Shown piece after piece: positions 37,969 through 45,733 of a DNA stretch of 64,000 nucleotides (positions are counted from its first letter, which is position 1; each line of letters opens with the position of its first letter). The stretch spans positions 62,001 to 126,000 of the forward strand of contig NZ_QVMM01000009.1 of the NCBI RefSeq assembly GCF_010501065.1. The letters are read 5' to 3'. The notes under the pieces are model-generated. The model worked only from the letters and a program-made list of their open reading frames with translations. It made no database searches and was not told the origin of the DNA. The stretch is from Dysgonomonas sp. 216 (GTDB lineage Bacteria; Bacteroidota; Bacteroidia; Bacteroidales; Dysgonomonadaceae). The translations under genes and the position numbers were made by a program.

Positions 37969-38982
37969 ATGGGTACACAAAGAAATATTTATATCGATTA
38001 TATAAAGGCGGTAGTCATAATACTAGTTGTGTTGGGACATAGTATTCAATGTTTTGATTATGGGGTAACTTCTTTGTTATGGTCCGATTGGTTATTTAAG
38101 TTAATATACACTTTCCACATGCCTTTACTTTTGGCTATTAGTGGGTATTACTCTTATTTTTCTATAAAAAAACAGTCATTGTACATCTATACTAAGAAAA
38201 GAGTACAGTACATATTTGTCCCAATGGTTGTTTGGTGTGTGCTATATTCTATAATAGTTCAAGTATGTTTTGCTCAGACTTTTGATGTTATTTCTTTTGT
38301 GAAGGTATTAGCCGAAAACATTCAGTATGGTTATTGGTTTATTTGGGCTATACTATTTTCTGCTATATATTCAGCCGTATTACATAAACTGAGGTTAGAT
38401 AATGTTATAGGTTTTTTGGTTAGTTCCATATTATTAATGTTTATTGATATCCATAACTTTCAGTTTCCAATTGTAATTAGTTTCTTTCCTTTTTTTGCAA
38501 TAGGTTATTTATTAGCAAAAGTTGATATAAACAAGTTAATTTCATTTTGTAAAAAGTATTTTCTCTTGTTTCTTATAGCTTCTTTGATATGTTACTTTTT
38601 GTGGACCGACAAAGCATATGTTTATATAACTCCTTCTAATTTTGAAAACTGGAGCACTGTATTATTCAGAGATATAACGGCAATTGTTATTTCTGTTTCG
38701 TTCCTTATTATCTTTTATTATATTTATCGATACATTTCTAGGTCGAAAGTCGTATCATTTTTATCGGAAGTAGGAAAAGAGACGTTGCCCATTTATTTAT
38801 CCCATCATCTAATCGTGAATTTATTTCAGGCAGGATATTTATATTTCAATGTTTTTGAAACTAAATATAGTATCATCTTTATCATACCAAGTTTATTGTT
38901 TGTTGTGCTGTTTTATTATTTTACTCGCATTATAAATAAAAATAAAATTGCCGCTTATTTATTGCTAGGGAAAAAGCTTTGA
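37969..38982 (+). CDS. Acyltransferase family 3 membrane protein
   Basis: Integral membrane O-acyltransferase of the OatA/NodX type. 337 residues with about ten hydrophobic helices. The opening RNIYIDYIKAVVIILVVLGHS carries the Asp and His typical of the family (DYIK...GHS), and a second motif FHMPLLLAISGYY follows near residue 48. Targets in this family include peptidoglycan, O-antigen and other surface sugars; none can be chosen here. It begins 18 bases after the VanX-like gene and is probably the last gene of the T9SS operon. Its end is 6 bases from the convergent birA. Confidence 0.87.
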   Translation: MGTQRNIYIDYIKAVVIILVVLGHSIQCFDYGVTSLLWSDWLFKLIYTFHMPLLLAISGYYSYFSIKKQSLYIYTKKRVQYIFVPMVVWCVLYSIIVQVCFAQTFDVISFVKVLAENIQYGYWFIWAILFSAIYSAVLHKLRLDNVIGFLVSSILLMFIDIHNFQFPIVISFFPFFAIGYLLAKVDINKLISFCKKYFLLFLIASLICYFLWTDKAYVYITPSNFENWSTVLFRDITAIVISVSFLIIFYYIYRYISRSKVVSFLSEVGKETLPIYLSHHLIVNLFQAGYLYFNVFETKYSIIFIIPSLLFVVLFYYFTRIINKNKIAAYLLLGKKL

Positions 38983-38988
38983 AGAACT

Positions 38989-39720
38989 CTAAAGATACTT
39001 TACTTCTTTAAAGGCATATCTGTGTATGTTGTTTTTATCTGTTTTTAAAACCAGCATTCCCGAAGGTTCTATATCTTCTATTTGTGCCATAAAAGAACCG
39101 TCTTTGTCGCAAAAAGGGAAAGTCCCTTTGCCTCTATATAAATGTTGCTTGTATTCATCGACGATAGGCTGAGAATTGCTCTTAGATTGTTCGTATAGTT
39201 TTGCTATATTATCCACAACCTCATGCAAAATTTTCATTATGTCGAACTCAATCCCTGTGACTTGTTTTAGCGATACAGGATTAGGGGCACTTCCGACAAA
39301 GCTTTCCTGATTAATGTTTATGCCTATGCCTATGACCGATTGTGATACAGAATTGCCGACAAAGCTATTTTCTAAAAGAGTTCCGCATATTTTCTTATCA
39401 TTCCAGTAAATGTCGTTAGGCCATTTAATCGATATATTGCCGACATATTTGTTCAGAGTTCTTCTGATGGCAACCGCTATAAGTTGTGATAGGATAAAAG
39501 GCTCGGACGGTTTAACGTGTTTGGGATAAAGCAGGATGCTGAATAAAATATTTTTCCGCTTTTCCGATTCCCACGAGTTACCTTGCTGGCCTTTTCCCGA
39601 TGTTTGAAAATCTGTATATACAACAGTTCCTTCTTGTAAGTCGGTTTCTGAGACCGATAATCCTTTAAGGTAAGTACTCGTAGAATTAACTTCCTGCAAA
39701 TAAATATAATCATTCTTCAT
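38989..39720 (-). CDS. birA: Biotin-[acetyl-CoA-carboxylase] ligase
   Basis: Attaches biotin to biotin carrier proteins through biotinyl-AMP. 243 residues without the N-terminal DNA-binding domain, so a catalytic-only (class I) form. The biotinyl-AMP loop reads SGKGQQGNSW near residues 42-51, a variant of the usual GRGRxGR/W. IKWPNDIY and GIGININ follow, both standard. It overlaps the upstream yjbR-like gene by 11 bases, showing a birA-yjbR-yraN cotranscript on the minus strand. Confidence 0.93.
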   Translation of the reverse strand: MKNDYIYLQEVNSTSTYLKGLSVSETDLQEGTVVYTDFQTSGKGQQGNSWESEKRKNILFSILLYPKHVKPSEPFILSQLIAVAIRRTLNKYVGNISIKWPNDIYWNDKKICGTLLENSFVGNSVSQSVIGIGININQESFVGSAPNPVSLKQVTGIEFDIMKILHEVVDNIAKLYEQSKSNSQPIVDEYKQHLYRGKGTFPFCDKDGSFMAQIEDIEPSGMLVLKTDKNNIHRYAFKEVKYL

Positions 39721-40084
39721 TTGCCATATTCTTATAAATTTCCTGCTGTTTTTTAGGTAGTTTGTTTATAACTTCTTCTACCGAGTGATCGATCCATTGT
39801 TTTATCTCAATGTCGGACATATCGCCTTCCTGATTAATAGAATTCCACAACTTTTTGTTAGCATGAATTCCCGGAATAACAGCTGTGTATCGTTCGCGCA
39901 GATCGATAGCTTTTTCGGGGTCGCATTTTACACTAACCCAAAAACCATCCTCTGATGGGTCTATCGAAGTGTAGGCAAACATTTTATTCATAACTTTAAA
40001 AACGAGTACTGTTTCGTCGAACGGAAAACTTTCGTTCGCTCCCTTTACTGATAAACAATACTCCCTTAACTCTTCAATATTCAT
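39710..40084 (-). CDS. MmcQ/YjbR family protein
   Basis: A 124-residue member of the YjbR family (CyaY-like fold). Typical marks: SFPFDETVLVFKV near residues 19-31, KCDPEKAIDLRERY near the middle, and the LWNSI...D..IKQWIDHSYE-like C-terminus. The family is often described as DNA-binding-like, but its function is not established. It is located between yraN and birA and overlaps birA. Confidence 0.87.
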   Translation of the reverse strand: MNIEELREYCLSVKGANESFPFDETVLVFKVMNKMFAYTSIDPSEDGFWVSVKCDPEKAIDLRERYTAVIPGIHANKKLWNSINQEGDMSDIEIKQWIDHSVEEVINKLPKKQQEIYKNMANEE

Positions 40085-40090
40085 AACAGT

Positions 40091-40456
40091 TTAGTTTAAA
40101 GGGGCTAAAAATGCATCCTCGAAATGTGTTATCTGATAATCTGTTCCTTCTTGTAAAATTGATATTATATCAAATCGTATTGGCATATCAATATTATATT
40201 CGTTGGCATAAAAGTCGGCAGCATCTACCATTCGTCTTATTTTTATATCTGTTACTGCATCTTCGGGGTTTCCCCATCTGGCGGATTTACGTGTTTTAAC
40301 CTCTATAAAAATAAGTGACAATTGGTCGGTTGCTATAATATCTATTTCAATTCTGCGATGTCGCCAATTCCTCTTCAAAATGGTAAACCCTTTGTTCTGT
40401 AAGTAAATTACAGCCGCATTTTCTCCCTGATATCCAAGATTGTTGTGATTTGCCAT
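40091..40456 (-). CDS. yraN: YraN family protein (UPF0102)
   Basis: A 121-residue restriction-endonuclease-fold protein. The nuclease-type motif is visible: Glu in GENAA, E-x-D in RIEIDIIA, and FIEVKTR (ExK). This fits the PD-(D/E)XK layout also found in Holliday-junction resolvases. The family is conserved but its cellular job is unsettled. First gene of the minus-strand yraN-yjbR-birA set, divergent from the 40533 gene. Confidence 0.92.
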   Translation of the reverse strand: MANHNNLGYQGENAAVIYLQNKGFTILKRNWRHRRIEIDIIATDQLSLIFIEVKTRKSARWGNPEDAVTDIKIRRMVDAADFYANEYNIDMPIRFDIISILQEGTDYQITHFEDAFLAPLN

Positions 40457-40518
40457 AATTTTGACCGCTTTACATTATAAAATGTCATCAAGGGAGGTAA
40501 AAATAGAACTTTTCTTTC

Positions 40519-40526
40519 TAATTTTG
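40519..40526 (+). promoter_or_regulatory. -7 box for the 40533 gene
   Basis: TAATTTTG, an exact TAnnTTTG match ending 6 bases before the ATG, so the transcript would have almost no leader. Confidence 0.5.
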
Positions 40527-40532
40527 CGGGTA

Positions 40533-40745
40533 ATGAGCCAGAAAAAAAAGAATACGATAATTCGTGATAAACAAGTTTCTTTTTCGTTGAGTGAAGAAGA
40601 ATACAATCTTGTGGCTTCATATATAAAGAAGTACAAGATTTCGAATAAGTCGCGGTGGTTACGTGAAACGGTTATTGCTCATATTCTGAAAAATCTGGAT
40701 CAGGATTACCCCACTTTGTTTGGAGAAAATGAAATGCGTCGATGA
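40533..40745 (+). CDS. Small ribbon-helix-helix-like protein upstream of tadA
   Basis: 70 residues. A basic start is followed by a strand (KQVSFSL), a helix (SEEEYNLVASYIKKYK) and a second helix (NKSRWLRETVIAHILKNL). This order fits a ribbon-helix-helix DNA-binding or MobC-like fold. The ATG at 40533 was chosen over one at 40461 because the extra residues would overlap the promoter box and do not resemble the domain. It overlaps tadA by four bases (ATGA). It may regulate this transcript; I cannot name the family. Confidence 0.65.
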   Translation: MSQKKKNTIIRDKQVSFSLSEEEYNLVASYIKKYKISNKSRWLRETVIAHILKNLDQDYPTLFGENEMRR

Positions 40746-41185
40746 ACGATATCCTTAACGATGAGTTTTATATGAAGCAGGCTCTAAAAGAGGCTCAGCA
40801 GGCTTTCGATAGGGACGAAGTGCCTATTGGCGCCGTAATTGTTTCTCAAGGACGGATTATAGCTCGTGCACACAATCTGGTTGAGGTATTAAACGATGTG
40901 ACGGCTCATGCCGAAATGCAGGCTATTACGGCTGCTGCAAATGTGTTGGGTGGCAAGTATTTGAAAGACTGTACGCTGTATGTTACAGTAGAACCCTGTC
41001 CTATGTGCGCAGGTGCATTAGGGTGGTCACAGATATCAAGGATCGTTTATGGAACGAAGGACGAAAAAAGAGGTTATTCTTTTATTGCGCCAAAGTCGTT
41101 ACATCCCAAAACTCAGATAATAGGAGGCGTTTTGGAAAAAGAATGTGCGGCTATTATGCAAAATTTTTTCAAAGGAAAACGCTGA
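40742..41185 (+). CDS. tadA: tRNA-specific adenosine deaminase
   Basis: Converts adenosine 34 to inosine in tRNA-Arg(ACG), an essential decoding step. 147 residues. Zinc ligands and the catalytic acid are visible: H56 and E58 in HAEMQAI, and C86 and C89 in PCPMCAG. TadA-type N-terminal helix FYMKQALKEAQQAFDRDEVPIGAV. The start overlaps the stop of the small upstream gene, so translation is likely coupled. A guanine-deaminase role is less likely because the N-terminus and the EPCPMC context fit TadA. Confidence 0.93.
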   Translation: MNDILNDEFYMKQALKEAQQAFDRDEVPIGAVIVSQGRIIARAHNLVEVLNDVTAHAEMQAITAAANVLGGKYLKDCTLYVTVEPCPMCAGALGWSQISRIVYGTKDEKRGYSFIAPKSLHPKTQIIGGVLEKECAAIMQNFFKGKR

Positions 41186-41226
41186 AAAAATTATTTGATA
41201 TTCTTGTTTACTAATAGATAAACTAT

Positions 41227-42153
41227 ATGAGAAAAATTTACATTATACTCATCTTTTTTTCTGTGTTGTTGCAATATTCGTGTAATTCGGATAAGAAAAA
41301 TACAGAAGTGCTGAATTTAGGTGTAATGTCGTCAATGGATTACCTCCCTTTGGCTGTTGCAGGCAGAGAAGGTTATTTCGATAAGTTGGGTCTAAGAATA
41401 AAGATACATAAATTTTATTCGGCTAACGAGCGTGACGCAGCATTTCAGAGTGGAAATGTTGATGGAGTTGTTATTGATTATACAGGTGCTATTTTGCAAA
41501 AATCGGGAGGCTTCGATCTTAAGCTAACATCGAAGTGCGATGCTCCCTTTTACATTGTGGCAGGAGCGAATACCACAATTGACAGCTTATCTCAGCTAAA
41601 AGGAGCGAAAGTTGCAGTTTCTCAGAATACAGTTATCGATTATATTGTGGATATGGCTTTACAGTCGGTTGGATTAACAGCTTCCGACATCGAAAAGATA
41701 GAGATGAATAAAATTCCTCTTCGGTTCGAAATGCTGAGAAATGGAAAAATAGATGCTACAGGTTTGCCTAACCCGTTTGCTTTGATGGCCGAAAAAGCAG
41801 GAGACAAAATGTTAACTTCGAATGCCGATTTAGGTTTTTCTATTACAGGAATCATGTTTTCGCAATATTCAATCGATACCAAGAAGGATATGATTGTAAA
41901 AATGTACGAAGGCTATAACATGGGTGTCGATTACTTAAAATCGCATACAGTTGAAGATATTAAGGATATATTGATAAAAGACCTAGGCTTTACGGACGAA
42001 ACTATATCGAAAGCAGTGCTGCCCAACTATACAAAAGCACAAATGCCGTCCGATGCCGATATTCAAAAAGTTGTGGAATGGCTGGCTACCCGTAAATTGA
42101 TAGAGTCGTCGTTCGATAAAAATTCATTGTTAGACAATCAGTTTGTTCAGTAA
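41227..42153 (+). CDS. ABC importer substrate-binding lipoprotein (NMT1/SsuA-like)
   Basis: 308 residues with a lipobox (YSC, Cys near residue 19). Type-II periplasmic binding fold of the nitrate/sulfonate/thiamine-precursor group: NLGVMSSMDYLPLAVAGREGYFDKLGL at the start is the group's signature, and L-KGAKVAVSQNT lies at the domain boundary. The ligand is uncertain; no riboswitch lies in the 41-base gap upstream. It forms an operon with the ATPase and permease genes downstream. Confidence 0.88.
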   Translation: MRKIYIILIFFSVLLQYSCNSDKKNTEVLNLGVMSSMDYLPLAVAGREGYFDKLGLRIKIHKFYSANERDAAFQSGNVDGVVIDYTGAILQKSGGFDLKLTSKCDAPFYIVAGANTTIDSLSQLKGAKVAVSQNTVIDYIVDMALQSVGLTASDIEKIEMNKIPLRFEMLRNGKIDATGLPNPFALMAEKAGDKMLTSNADLGFSITGIMFSQYSIDTKKDMIVKMYEGYNMGVDYLKSHTVEDIKDILIKDLGFTDETISKAVLPNYTKAQMPSDADIQKVVEWLATRKLIESSFDKNSLLDNQFVQ

Positions 42154-42168
42154 GCAACCAACTTCCAA

Positions 42169-42894
42169 ATGATCTCAATAAACAGTCTGACTGTAAAATA
42201 TAACGAAACTGAGGTGTTGAAAAACTTCTCGCTTAATCTGGATAAAGGCGAAATATATTCGATGATAGGTCCTTCAGGCTGCGGAAAATCTACCTTGTTG
42301 AAGGTTTTATGTGGAATAAAAAAGGACTATATAGGAGATGTTTTATATAATGGAGAACCTATTGAGCATGCAAAGCTATCGGTTGGTTATGTGCCTCAAA
42401 ATTATGGATTGTTAGATTGGAAAAAGGTAGAGGATAATATATACCTGCCATTAATGCTCGATAAAAATAAGAAAGTTAAGGAGACAGAAGTTCTTGATAT
42501 TCTTAACTCGCTTGAGATTGAAGATTTATTGAAGCGTTATCCACGTGAGTTGAGTGGGGGGCAAAAACAACGGGTGGCTCTTGCTCGTGCTTTTATTTCG
42601 CAACCCGATTTGTTATTAATGGATGAGCCTTTTTCGGCACTCGATGCATTTACTTCATCTGCATCGCAAAAGTTATTCCTCCGTATATGGAATAAATATA
42701 AAGTTACAACCTTGTTCATAACACATAATATTCAGGAAGCAGTTTCTATAGGCAGGCATGTTTTACTGATGGGTAAGGTTTCCCGAAATCTTATTGATAA
42801 TATTGATAATCCTACTTTTGGCGTTGCTGATAGTGATATGGAGAAGATGCAATTGGCAAATACAATAGTCAAAAAATTTGAAGAGACAGTATGA
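42169..42894 (+). CDS. ABC importer ATP-binding protein
   Basis: 241 residues. Walker A GPSGCGKST (near residues 34-42), Q-loop in VPQNYGLLDW, signature LSGGQKQR, Walker B LLLMDEPFSALD and the H-switch ITHNIQEA are all intact. It resembles the SsuB/TauB/NrtD ATPases. It overlaps the permease start by four bases. Confidence 0.93.
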   Translation: MISINSLTVKYNETEVLKNFSLNLDKGEIYSMIGPSGCGKSTLLKVLCGIKKDYIGDVLYNGEPIEHAKLSVGYVPQNYGLLDWKKVEDNIYLPLMLDKNKKVKETEVLDILNSLEIEDLLKRYPRELSGGQKQRVALARAFISQPDLLLMDEPFSALDAFTSSASQKLFLRIWNKYKVTTLFITHNIQEAVSIGRHVLLMGKVSRNLIDNIDNPTFGVADSDMEKMQLANTIVKKFEETV

Positions 42895-43646
42895 AAAAAC
42901 GGTCGGTGTTAGATAATATCATTTATATATTGGTCGGTTTTGTACTGTTCAATATTATATGGTTTGTTTGTGCCGAATTGTTGCAGCTAAAAGCTTTGCC
43001 TTTGCCACTTGATGTTTATAGTGGTTTTGGTAAGGCTTTGGATAATGATATTGCAGGACATTTGTCGGCTAGCCTTTCGCGTGTTTGCATCGGGCTGATT
43101 ATTTCGCTTATGATAGCTGTTTTGCTGGGAATGAGTATGGGCTATAATAAAAAAGTAAACAGATTGTTAGGCCCTTTATTGTATTTTACTTACCCTATAC
43201 CCAAATTAGCACTTTTGCCTATTGTTATGATTTTGTTTGGTGTTGGCGAATCATCTAAGATTATAATTATTGTGCTGATTATTGTGTTTCAGCTTATTTT
43301 GTCTATTCGCGATGCTGTGTTAGGTATACCAAAAGATGATTATGGTGTACTGATTTCGCTAAAAGCGAGTAATATAGACAGAATGCGACATATAACATTT
43401 CCTGCTATCTTGCCCGAAATATTATCATCGCTACGTGTATCGTTGGGTATTGCTATGTCTGCGTTGTTCTTTACCGAGACGTTTGGCACAGATAAAGGTC
43501 TGGGCTTTTATATAACCGATTCGTGGATGCGCCTCGATTATATACAAATGTATTTTGGCATTTTCACATTGTCTCTTGCCGGTTTTTTTATATTTCTGGT
43601 CTTGGATATTGTTGAGAGCTATACATGTAAATGGAAGAAATTATAG
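42891..43646 (+). CDS. ABC importer permease
   Basis: 251 residues with about six hydrophobic segments. The EAA-type cytoplasmic loop reads LKASNIDRMRHITFPAILPEIL, the contact site for the ATPase; the family is that of SsuC/TauC permeases. ATGA overlap with the ATPase gene. A porin gene follows after 32 bases. Confidence 0.93.
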   Translation: MKKRSVLDNIIYILVGFVLFNIIWFVCAELLQLKALPLPLDVYSGFGKALDNDIAGHLSASLSRVCIGLIISLMIAVLLGMSMGYNKKVNRLLGPLLYFTYPIPKLALLPIVMILFGVGESSKIIIIVLIIVFQLILSIRDAVLGIPKDDYGVLISLKASNIDRMRHITFPAILPEILSSLRVSLGIAMSALFFTETFGTDKGLGFYITDSWMRLDYIQMYFGIFTLSLAGFFIFLVLDIVESYTCKWKKL

Positions 43647-43678
43647 ATAATAATTAGATATATTGTTTTTAGAGTGTT

Positions 43679-44890
43679 ATGAAGAAAATTTTTACTGTTG
43701 TATTGTTATTTGCCTTTTATAGTACAGTGTCTGTGTTCTCGCAAGAAGAAACGAATAACAAGTTGTTGGAGAAACTGGTAGAGAAAAATATCTTAACAAA
43801 ATCGGAGGCTGAAGAAATCCTTTCCGAATCGGAACAGGAGAGTAGCACTACAAAGTTAGAGCAAACAGTAGAGAAAGTAAGGAATGCATTTAATACTCCT
43901 TATATGCAGTTTGGTGGATACGGATTGTTTTGGTATCGGTATAATCAGTACGAGAATGTGCATCACGACATGAATGCCCGTGTGGTATTTATATCAGTTA
44001 GAGGCCAGTTAAACAAGTATTTCAGGTATTTTATACTGGCCGATTTTGTTAATCCACAGTTGTATGAATTTTATGGAGAATGGACGCCTTCAACCGCTTT
44101 TAATTTAAGAGCAGGTCAGTTCAAAATACCTTTCTCGTTAGAAAATCCATTTTCATTAACCGATCTTGAAACAATAAGTAATACACGGTCAGTATCTTAT
44201 CTGGTAGGTATGGCTGGAGATCCTATTCAATGGAGTAAGATGGATGGTTCTGCTGTTAATCATACAGGGCGCGATGTCGGGGTTATGGCTTCGGGTTCGT
44301 TGTTAAACATAGGCACACACGACCTGATACAATACGGTGCTGGTGTATTTCAGGGAACAGGTATGGGAGTTCGGGAGAATAACAGTACGAAAGATTTTGC
44401 GGGAAACATAATTGTGCAACCAATAAAAGATTTACGTATTGCCGGTAATTTATATGCCGGTAAAACGTCATATAGAACGTCGCATAGAGTGTTGGATGTA
44501 TATCCTTTTAAATATCCTTATACATACCAGATAGACGAGGAGCATGGACGTAACCGTTGGGGGTTAAGTGGCGATTATAGGAACGGTGGTTTTTATGCAC
44601 GGTCGGAGTGGATAAAAGCTAACGATGGAGGTATAAAAAAAGAAGGCCTATATGGCTTGGCCCAATACTATGTTATTCCTCAAAAATTGTCACTGTTGGC
44701 TAAAGTTGATTATCTGAATATCGATAAAAAAAATAATAACGAAGTATTTGATTATGTTGCGGGCATGGACTATTATTTCTGGAAAAAATGCCGCTTGCAA
44801 TTGAATTACATTTACTCCGATTATTCTAAAAACTGGAGTCAGCGTTCGTGCGAAAATACAGTCCAGCTACAAATGCAGATCGCATTTTAA
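43679..44890 (+). CDS. Porin O/P-like outer-membrane channel
   Basis: 403 residues with a signal peptide (about 1-22, ending VFSQ). A short coiled-coil or helical N-terminus follows (KLLEKLVEKNILTKSEAEEILSE), of the kind seen in Bacteroidetes OprP/OprO-like porins. Then comes a 16-18-strand barrel (about 70-403) ending in Phe. GFWYRYNQYENV-like strands, LRAGQFKIPFSLENPFSLTD and a phosphate-porin-type loop are visible. It lies directly downstream of the ABC importer genes, so it probably admits the same ligand through the outer membrane. Confidence 0.87.
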   Translation: MKKIFTVVLLFAFYSTVSVFSQEETNNKLLEKLVEKNILTKSEAEEILSESEQESSTTKLEQTVEKVRNAFNTPYMQFGGYGLFWYRYNQYENVHHDMNARVVFISVRGQLNKYFRYFILADFVNPQLYEFYGEWTPSTAFNLRAGQFKIPFSLENPFSLTDLETISNTRSVSYLVGMAGDPIQWSKMDGSAVNHTGRDVGVMASGSLLNIGTHDLIQYGAGVFQGTGMGVRENNSTKDFAGNIIVQPIKDLRIAGNLYAGKTSYRTSHRVLDVYPFKYPYTYQIDEEHGRNRWGLSGDYRNGGFYARSEWIKANDGGIKKEGLYGLAQYYVIPQKLSLLAKVDYLNIDKKNNNEVFDYVAGMDYYFWKKCRLQLNYIYSDYSKNWSQRSCENTVQLQMQIAF

Positions 44891-44900
44891 ATATAGATAA

Positions 44901-45581
44901 ATGAAGCGGATTTTTAAGTGGGTACGGAATATTATACTGTTTTTATTCCTGTTCAGTATTTTGCAGGTTGTGTTGGCAAAATATGTACCTGTTTATATAA
45001 CTCCGCTAATGGTAATAAGGACAATAGAGCAGCTAAGAACCGATAAGCCTGTTAAATTACAACACAAATGGGTTTCTATTGATAATATATCGCCTCATTT
45101 ACCTCAGGCGGTTGTAGCTTCCGAGGACAATTTGTTTCTTGAACATTCGGGCTTCGATTTCAAACAAATAGAAATAGCCCGTAAGGATGCCGAAGAAGGA
45201 AAGCGGGCCAGAGGTGCAAGTACTATATCGCAACAAACGGCGAAAAATGTGTTCCTTTGGCATGGACGTTCGTTTGTCCGTAAAGGCTTAGAGGCTTATT
45301 ATACTGTGCTAATAGAGCTTGTTTGGGGTAAAAAACGTATAATGGAGGTCTATCTTAATTCTATCGAAATGGGAGAAGGTGTGTATGGTGCAGAAGCAGT
45401 AGCACAGGCCCATTTTAATAAACCGGCTAAAGACCTGACAAAAGAAGAGTCGGCTGTTATTGCTGCTACCTTACCCAACCCCCGACGTTTTAATTCGGCT
45501 AAGCCATCGAGGTATATTCTAAAACGCAAGGATAAGATTTTGTCGCTCATGGATAAAATAAAACCAGTTAAATTCGATTGA
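44901..45581 (+). CDS. mtgA: Monofunctional peptidoglycan glycosyltransferase
   Basis: GT51 enzyme that polymerises lipid II into glycan chains without a transpeptidase domain. 226 residues with one N-terminal transmembrane helix (about 8-28). The catalytic Glu is in ASEDNLFLEHSGFD, with the second Glu later in YLNSIEMG. The RGASTISQQTAKNVFLW motif is complete. It starts 10 bases after the porin, on the same strand. Confidence 0.95.
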   Translation: MKRIFKWVRNIILFLFLFSILQVVLAKYVPVYITPLMVIRTIEQLRTDKPVKLQHKWVSIDNISPHLPQAVVASEDNLFLEHSGFDFKQIEIARKDAEEGKRARGASTISQQTAKNVFLWHGRSFVRKGLEAYYTVLIELVWGKKRIMEVYLNSIEMGEGVYGAEAVAQAHFNKPAKDLTKEESAVIAATLPNPRRFNSAKPSRYILKRKDKILSLMDKIKPVKFD

Positions 45582-45621
45582 TTTTCATTATATCTTCCGG
45601 CTCTGTTATACTTAAACATGT

Positions 45622-45629
45622 TATCTTTG
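45622..45629 (+). promoter_or_regulatory. -7 box for the DPP IV gene
   Basis: TATCTTTG, exact TAnnTTTG match; it predicts a leader of nearly 100 bases before the ATG at 45734. Confidence 0.55.
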
Positions 45630-45733
45630 TTATAAATAAAATATTTGATGTTACATTTTAAAGCTATAACTAACAGTCAGAGTTATGCCTGAATGGACAT
45701 AAATGTTAAAATAATAGTTTACAATAGATTATA

